Origin: Paraburkholderia elongata
Lineage (GTDB): Bacteria; Pseudomonadota; Gammaproteobacteria; Burkholderiales; Burkholderiaceae
Direction: 5' to 3'
Assembly (NCBI RefSeq): GCF_013177735.1
Contig: NZ_WOEZ01000178.1
Location: 1 to 64,000, forward strand
DNA length: 64,000 nucleotides
Shown: piece after piece, positions 60,431-64,000 of the stretch
Position numbering within the stretch: the first letter of the stretch is position 1
Layout: each line of letters begins with the position of its first letter
Translations under genes and position numbers: made by a program
The notes under the pieces: model-generated
The model's input: only the letters and a program-made list of their open reading frames with translations
Database searches by the model: none
What the model was told of the DNA's origin: nothing

Positions 60431-61276
60431 TTAGCCGCGCAGGCGGCACAGTTCGTCGGCGAGCACCCAGAGGGCGCGGTTGAGCCTGATGTTCTGGTCA
60501 ATGCCGGTTACGGCTCGGGTTGTGGTTGCCCGGCCAGTCGCGTTACGACCGCGCAGGCCGCCGTTGATCATGTTTTCCTGCACTCGATTTAATGTCGTCC
60601 ACAGGTCCGGTGCGCGATCCTCCATGCGATGCGGTGTTAGAAGTTGCTGCTCAGTGATGGGCGCTGGCTTGTCATCGTCGTACCGCAGCGTAAGCGCGGC
60701 CCGCGCGAAAGCGGTCTGTTCGCCGTGGGTCAACGCCAGTCCGGCCATCCCCTCACGCTGATGGGTCGCTGCCTCGAAGCTGTCGAGCACCTTGAACGCT
60801 CCTTCGATCACCTGGCCGATCACGTCGCCCTTGTGAGGCACGCGGATATCTCCAATGGTGTCTCCACAGACCATCCCGTTCTGACAGACGAACCGGAACA
60901 TCCCGGCGAGCATCTGGTAGCTGCTGCTGCCATCGTGGCTGTTCAGGAGGATGATTTCGTTAGCTTCACGGCCCGTGATCTGGTCGGCGTGGCGCAGGCG
61001 GACCATATGTTTCGTGTGCGCGCGCTTGTCGTCGGCGCGAACGCGGGTCTGACAGGCCATGAAGGGCTGAAAACCTTCCTTGCGCAGGCCGTCCAGTACG
61101 TCGCTGGTTGGAATGTAGGTGTACCGTTCTGAGCGGCTTTCGTGCGCGGACAGCGCGAAGATCGACGGGGCAACCTCTGCAATCTCGTCATTCGTCAGCG
61201 GGCGATCCGAACGTGTGCCAACTGCGTTGCGTCCGAAACGGCTTGTCAGGTAAGTGGTGTCCATGCTGTTCCCCAA
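60431..61276 (-). CDS. DUF932 plasmid/phage-like protein
   Basis: A 281-residue protein. YIPTSDVLDGLRKEGFQPFMACQTRVR, MVRLRHAD, EIILLNSHDGSSSYQMLAGMFRFVCQNGMVCG and the later helical part match the DUF932 family common on conjugative plasmids and phages. These proteins are expressed early after entry; the activity is unknown. It lies just downstream of ardB and belongs to the same minus-strand block. Confidence 0.85.
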   Translation of the reverse strand: MGNSMDTTYLTSRFGRNAVGTRSDRPLTNDEIAEVAPSIFALSAHESRSERYTYIPTSDVLDGLRKEGFQPFMACQTRVRADDKRAHTKHMVRLRHADQITGREANEIILLNSHDGSSSYQMLAGMFRFVCQNGMVCGDTIGDIRVPHKGDVIGQVIEGAFKVLDSFEAATHQREGMAGLALTHGEQTAFARAALTLRYDDDKPAPITEQQLLTPHRMEDRAPDLWTTLNRVQENMINGGLRGRNATGRATTTRAVTGIDQNIRLNRALWVLADELCRLRG

Positions 61277-61326
61277 TATCAGGATCAGCCCCAGCCCACA
61301 GGCCGGAGCCGTGAGTGGTCAATACG

Positions 61327-61746
61327 TCAGTCGATGGCGCGCAGGATGTTGGCGGCCTCTACGTGCTGCGCCGCGTAGGCGCGAAGCGCATGGTAGTGCT
61401 CGATGATCCTGTCGTCCTGGCGCAGTTCGGCCAGATGGCACAGGGCAAAGAGCGTCACAACGATGCCGAAAGCGTCGGCGCCCATCATGTCGTTGTAACC
61501 GTTCATATGCCACCGGACATGAAGCCGTCCGCATCGCTCAGGAGCCATGTAAAAACCACCGTTCGACAGTTGGAAGAAGATCCACGAACCACCGTCATAG
61601 GCGCTTGCGAGTCGGCGCGCCCACTCGTACACCAACACCTCGCCACGCAGGTAGTGCGAACCGAGGTAGTGCGGCAGGAAGTTGAGACGCAGTTCGTCGG
61701 GAACGACAGACGAGGTGATCGCGTCAACAGAGATTTCTTGAGTCAT
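61327..61746 (-). CDS. ardB: ArdB-family antirestriction protein
   Basis: A 139-residue protein from MTQEISVDA. LRLNFLPHYLGSHYLRGEVLVYEWARRL, GGSWIFFQLSNGGFYMAPE and MSADAFGIVVTLFAL-like segments match ArdB/KlcA. ArdB protects incoming plasmid DNA from type I restriction without resembling DNA. The gene is first after a promoter with a strong palindrome (61795-61817), and its leader (61744-61769) is nearly identical to that of the divergent gene. Confidence 0.88.
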   Translation of the reverse strand: MTQEISVDAITSSVVPDELRLNFLPHYLGSHYLRGEVLVYEWARRLASAYDGGSWIFFQLSNGGFYMAPERCGRLHVRWHMNGYNDMMGADAFGIVVTLFALCHLAELRQDDRIIEHYHALRAYAAQHVEAANILRAID

Positions 61747-61769
61747 CGGTTTCTCTCCGGTTAGTGACC
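61744..61769 (-). promoter_or_regulatory. Conserved leader before ardB
   Basis: The 26 bases running up to the ardB ATG contain GGTCACTAACCGGAGAGAAA and ACCGATG and match those before the divergent ParB-like gene (61951-61976) at 25 of 26 positions, in inverted orientation. The GGAG acts as the ribosome site. Upstream similarity continues to the operator, so it is part of a duplicated promoter module. Confidence 0.75.
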
Positions 61770-61794
61770 GAAAACAGTTCGGCCTCAGTTCGTA

Positions 61795-61817
61795 GTATAG
61801 GGCAAATTGCCCTATAC
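61795..61817. promoter_or_regulatory. Operator of the ardB promoter
   Basis: GTATAGGGCAA and TTGCCCTATAC form a perfect 11 bp inverted repeat around one A. It overlaps the likely -10 box (TATACT) of the ardB promoter. A similar site occurs at 61905-61923. A plasmid repressor of the KorA or ArdK type is a likely ligand. Confidence 0.75.
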
Positions 61818-61904
61818 ACAAGCTGATCTGTTAGTTTGTTTTGAATTTGTTTTAATTGAATCTTCTCGCTGATTAATAATTAATATGAACGTCCACCTTT
61901 ATTT

Positions 61905-61923
61905 ATAGGGCAATACGCCCTAT
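61905..61923. promoter_or_regulatory. Operator of the ParB-like gene promoter
   Basis: ATAGGGC and GCCCTAT form a 7 bp inverted repeat around AATAC. It shares the ATAGGGC core with the ardB operator and overlaps a likely -10 box (TATTAT) reading to the right. Confidence 0.7.
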
Positions 61924-61950
61924 TATGATTGTGAGGCCGGAGCAACTTCT

Positions 61951-61976
61951 GGTCACTAACCGGAGAAAAACCGATG
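61951..61976 (+). promoter_or_regulatory. Conserved leader before the ParB-like gene
   Basis: It is the inverted counterpart of the ardB leader: the 26 bases ending at the ATG differ at one position. The shared GGAG is the ribosome site. The identity extends beyond what a ribosome site requires. Confidence 0.75.
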
Positions 61977-64000
61977 GAAGCATCTGAACAAAAGGCAGTC
62001 GCGGCAGCTAGCAGCGTCCCGGACGCGCTGGAAACCAGCTTCGGCAGCGAAGCGCAGATCGAATATGTCCCGTACGGACGGCTGTGCCGCTCGCCGCTGA
62101 ATGTCCGCAAAAAGGCACCCACCGGCATCGAGGCGCTGGCCGGAACAATTGCTGGGAAAGGACTGATACAGAATCTCGTCGTGCACGAGATGAAAGGCCG
62201 CGAAAAGGTGCCGAAGCTTGGCGTGTGCGCCGGACAGCGGCGGCTGGCCGCGCTGGATCTGCTGTTTTCGCAGGGGCACATTACTAAGGATTACCAGGTG
62301 CCGGTGCTGATCGTCAGTGATGGCGAGGCGGTGGCCGCGTCGCTGATCGAGAACCGGGAACGGGAAGCCATGTCGATCGCAGATGAAAGCGTCGCGTTCC
62401 GCCTGCTCACGGAGGAGGGCAAAAGCGTGGCCCACGTCGCGGCGCTGTTCAAAGTGTCCGAAATGGTGGTGCGCCGTGCACTGAAAATTGCGAACCTCGC
62501 TCCGGCGCTGCTTGACCTGCTGCGCGACGACAAGCTGGACTATGAGCAGGCGAAGGTGCTCGCACTGGCCGACGATCACGCGACGCAGGAACGCGTGTGG
62601 AACGATGCCCCAAATGCCTGGCAACGCCGACCATCCGAACTGCGCGCAGCGCTGACGAAAGCGGAACTTGATGCCAGCGAGAATCCGCTCGCGAAGTTTG
62701 TCGGGTTGGACGCTTACGAGGCCGCAGGAGGCTATGTGCGTCGCGATCTATTTTCCGACGACCAGAACGCCGGATACATCGCGGACGCGGACCTGCTGCA
62801 TCGGCTTGCGACTGACCGCCTGATCGAGCTATCCCAGGCCGTAGCCGCTGAGGGCTGGTGTTTCGTGGAGACGCGGACCCGCTGTTACCAGGCCGAACTG
62901 TTCCAGTACGACCGGATCGCATCGACCACACGCAAGCCAACCAAAGCGGAAAAGGCCGAGCTTGCGAAGCTTGTTGCCACGCGCGACGAGGCGAAGGCCG
63001 CGCTCGATGCGTATTACGCCGATCAGGACAGCGAGGAAGACGAGGCGCTTTGGGAAAAGCTGGACAACGCGCTCAACGATGCTTCGGCTGCTGTTGACGC
63101 CTATGCCGAGCGCTTCGAAACGTTCGCCGCCGACGACATGAAGCAGGCCGGTGCGTTCGTCGCCATCGACGAGGACGGGAAGGTGCAGATCACGCGTGGC
63201 CTGCGCTGCCGGGAAATCAACGACGCAGACGCGGGCAGTATTGCGCAGCTCGCGCATGCGCAGCGAAATCGTGACCTGCCCCCGAAGGCCAAGCCGCTGC
63301 ACGGCGAAAAGCTGTGCAAACGGCTTACCGCGCACCGCACGGCTGCGGTACAGATCGAGCTTGCGCAGCAGCCGACCGTCGCGCTGGCCGTGCTGATGTA
63401 CCGGATGATTCCGGCTGTGTTCGATGACGTGTACGGACAGTCATACATCGATCATGCGGTGCGGATCGACGTGCATACGTCGCGCGATGCGTTGGTGTCG
63501 AACGCCGACGACATGGCCGACAGCGCTGCATGGAAGGCGCTTGAAGTTGAGCGGACGAAGTGGAGCCGGATGCTGCCGAAGCGCACCGATGAACTGCTCG
63601 CGTGGCTGCTGCAACAGGACGTGGACGTGATGTCGAACCTGTTTGCATTCTGTGTGGCCGCGACGGTAGACAGCATCAGTCCCGTTGACCGGGCGCACCC
63701 GGTCAACGAAGTGGCGAACACGCTGGAACTGGACCTCACGCGCTATTGGAAGCCAACGCGTGCAGGGTATTTCGAGCACGTCTCGAAAGATCGTATCGTG
63801 ACGGTTGTCGGCGAGACAATTTCGTCGCAGGCCGTAGGCGAACTGCGCGGGATGAAAAAGGGGGACGCCGCCGCTGCCGCCGAACTTCGCATGACGGACT
63901 CGGGCTGGTTGCCGGAAGTGCTGCGCAACCGTGAGGTGCCGAGACATGTCACGTACCGCCATTGGGAGGATGACGAGGAAAGCGATGCCGACGGCACGCA
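61974..64000 (+). CDS. Long ParB/RepB/Spo0J-type protein, cut by the window edge
   Basis: The plus strand is open from the ATG at 61974 to the window end, at least 675 residues. The N-terminal ParB box includes YGRLCRSPLNVRK, GTIAGKGLIQNLVV, GVCAGQRRLAALDLL and SLIENREREAMS, followed by a helix-turn-helix near 155-175 (GKSVAHVAALFKVSEMVVRRAL). Beyond about residue 220 is a long acidic, helical region absent from chromosomal ParB. Proteins of this length are frequent on conjugative plasmids beside ardB and DUF932 and are thought to act as early regulators or DNA-processing factors. It is separate from the parAB locus. The ribosome site is GGAG. Confidence 0.85.
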   Translation, partial: MEASEQKAVAAASSVPDALETSFGSEAQIEYVPYGRLCRSPLNVRKKAPTGIEALAGTIAGKGLIQNLVVHEMKGREKVPKLGVCAGQRRLAALDLLFSQGHITKDYQVPVLIVSDGEAVAASLIENREREAMSIADESVAFRLLTEEGKSVAHVAALFKVSEMVVRRALKIANLAPALLDLLRDDKLDYEQAKVLALADDHATQERVWNDAPNAWQRRPSELRAALTKAELDASENPLAKFVGLDAYEAAGGYVRRDLFSDDQNAGYIADADLLHRLATDRLIELSQAVAAEGWCFVETRTRCYQAELFQYDRIASTTRKPTKAEKAELAKLVATRDEAKAALDAYYADQDSEEDEALWEKLDNALNDASAAVDAYAERFETFAADDMKQAGAFVAIDEDGKVQITRGLRCREINDADAGSIAQLAHAQRNRDLPPKAKPLHGEKLCKRLTAHRTAAVQIELAQQPTVALAVLMYRMIPAVFDDVYGQSYIDHAVRIDVHTSRDALVSNADDMADSAAWKALEVERTKWSRMLPKRTDELLAWLLQQDVDVMSNLFAFCVAATVDSISPVDRAHPVNEVANTLELDLTRYWKPTRAGYFEHVSKDRIVTVVGETISSQAVGELRGMKKGDAAAAAELRMTDSGWLPEVLRNREVPRHVTYRHWEDDEESDADGT

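Noticed and set aside
1..64000. CRISPR arrays, tRNA or rRNA genes, insertion sequences
   Set aside because: I saw no regularly spaced repeats, no cloverleaf-like tRNA sequence and no transposase frame with terminal inverted repeats. A dedicated tRNA and IS search would be decisive.

Overview
The window reads as part of a large conjugative plasmid (or megaplasmid arm) from a beta-proteobacterium of the Burkholderiaceae. The backbone is GC-rich. Several families are typical of that group: a DUF3717 protein, a BcepMu gp16-like DNA-binding protein, an imuA-imuB-dnaE2 cassette, and a long tyrosine integrase of the Burkholderia/Ralstonia kind. I saw no rRNA, tRNA or CRISPR array. Both window edges cut genes.

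Layout. 1-5.3 kb is an accessory strip: a truncated gene, a uracil-glycosylase-fold protein, an orphan periplasmic binding protein, and a coupled pair of a 66-residue protein and a DUF2971 protein. 5.3-23.2 kb, all on the minus strand, is a complete P-type type IV secretion operon. In transcription order it runs virB1-2-3-4-5, a small membrane protein, virB6, a 31-residue membrane peptide, virB7-8-9-10, a membrane protein, virB11, four small genes, a coupling protein split into two ORFs, an LPD7-domain protein, stbB, a membrane protein and a trbM-like gene. Most junctions overlap or are a few bases apart. 23.3-28.4 kb is a regulatory block: a gp16-like DNA-binding protein and a divergent XRE protein separated by inverted repeats, a LuxR-type solo, and a PAS-GGDEF-EAL protein whose EAL part is degenerate.

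28.7-35.0 kb is a plus-strand SOS mutagenesis cassette (imuA, imuB, dnaE2, SRAP) behind a perfect LexA box. 35.0-47.5 kb is a cargo or defence island: a secreted protein, two PD-(D/E)XK nuclease-like proteins, an AT-rich SMC/Rad50-like ATPase gene with a CxxC hook, a DUF1828-type pair, and a type III restriction-modification system. The last 81 bases of the SRAP gene recur at 37.8 kb, so a 2.7 kb piece is bracketed by a direct repeat. 47.6-52.6 kb has two HU genes in inverted orientation enclosing a four-gene operon that ends in a tyrosine recombinase and begins with a protein carrying an Rx6H HEPN-like motif.

53.3-57.7 kb is plasmid maintenance: parA-parB, two parS-like palindromes, a strong bidirectional terminator, a winged-helix putative replication initiator, and a ParD/ParE-type toxin-antitoxin with its operator. 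57.9-64 kb holds plasmid establishment genes: a small HTH protein, DUF7673, SSB, DUF932 and ArdB on the minus strand, diverging from a long ParB-like gene that runs off the right edge. The two divergent promoters are inverted copies of one operator-plus-leader module.

Together the genes support mating, stable inheritance, protection of incoming DNA (ArdB, SSB), resident defence, and damage-induced mutagenesis. No relaxase catalytic domain and no luxI are present in the window. All family assignments come from reading motifs; no database search was run.
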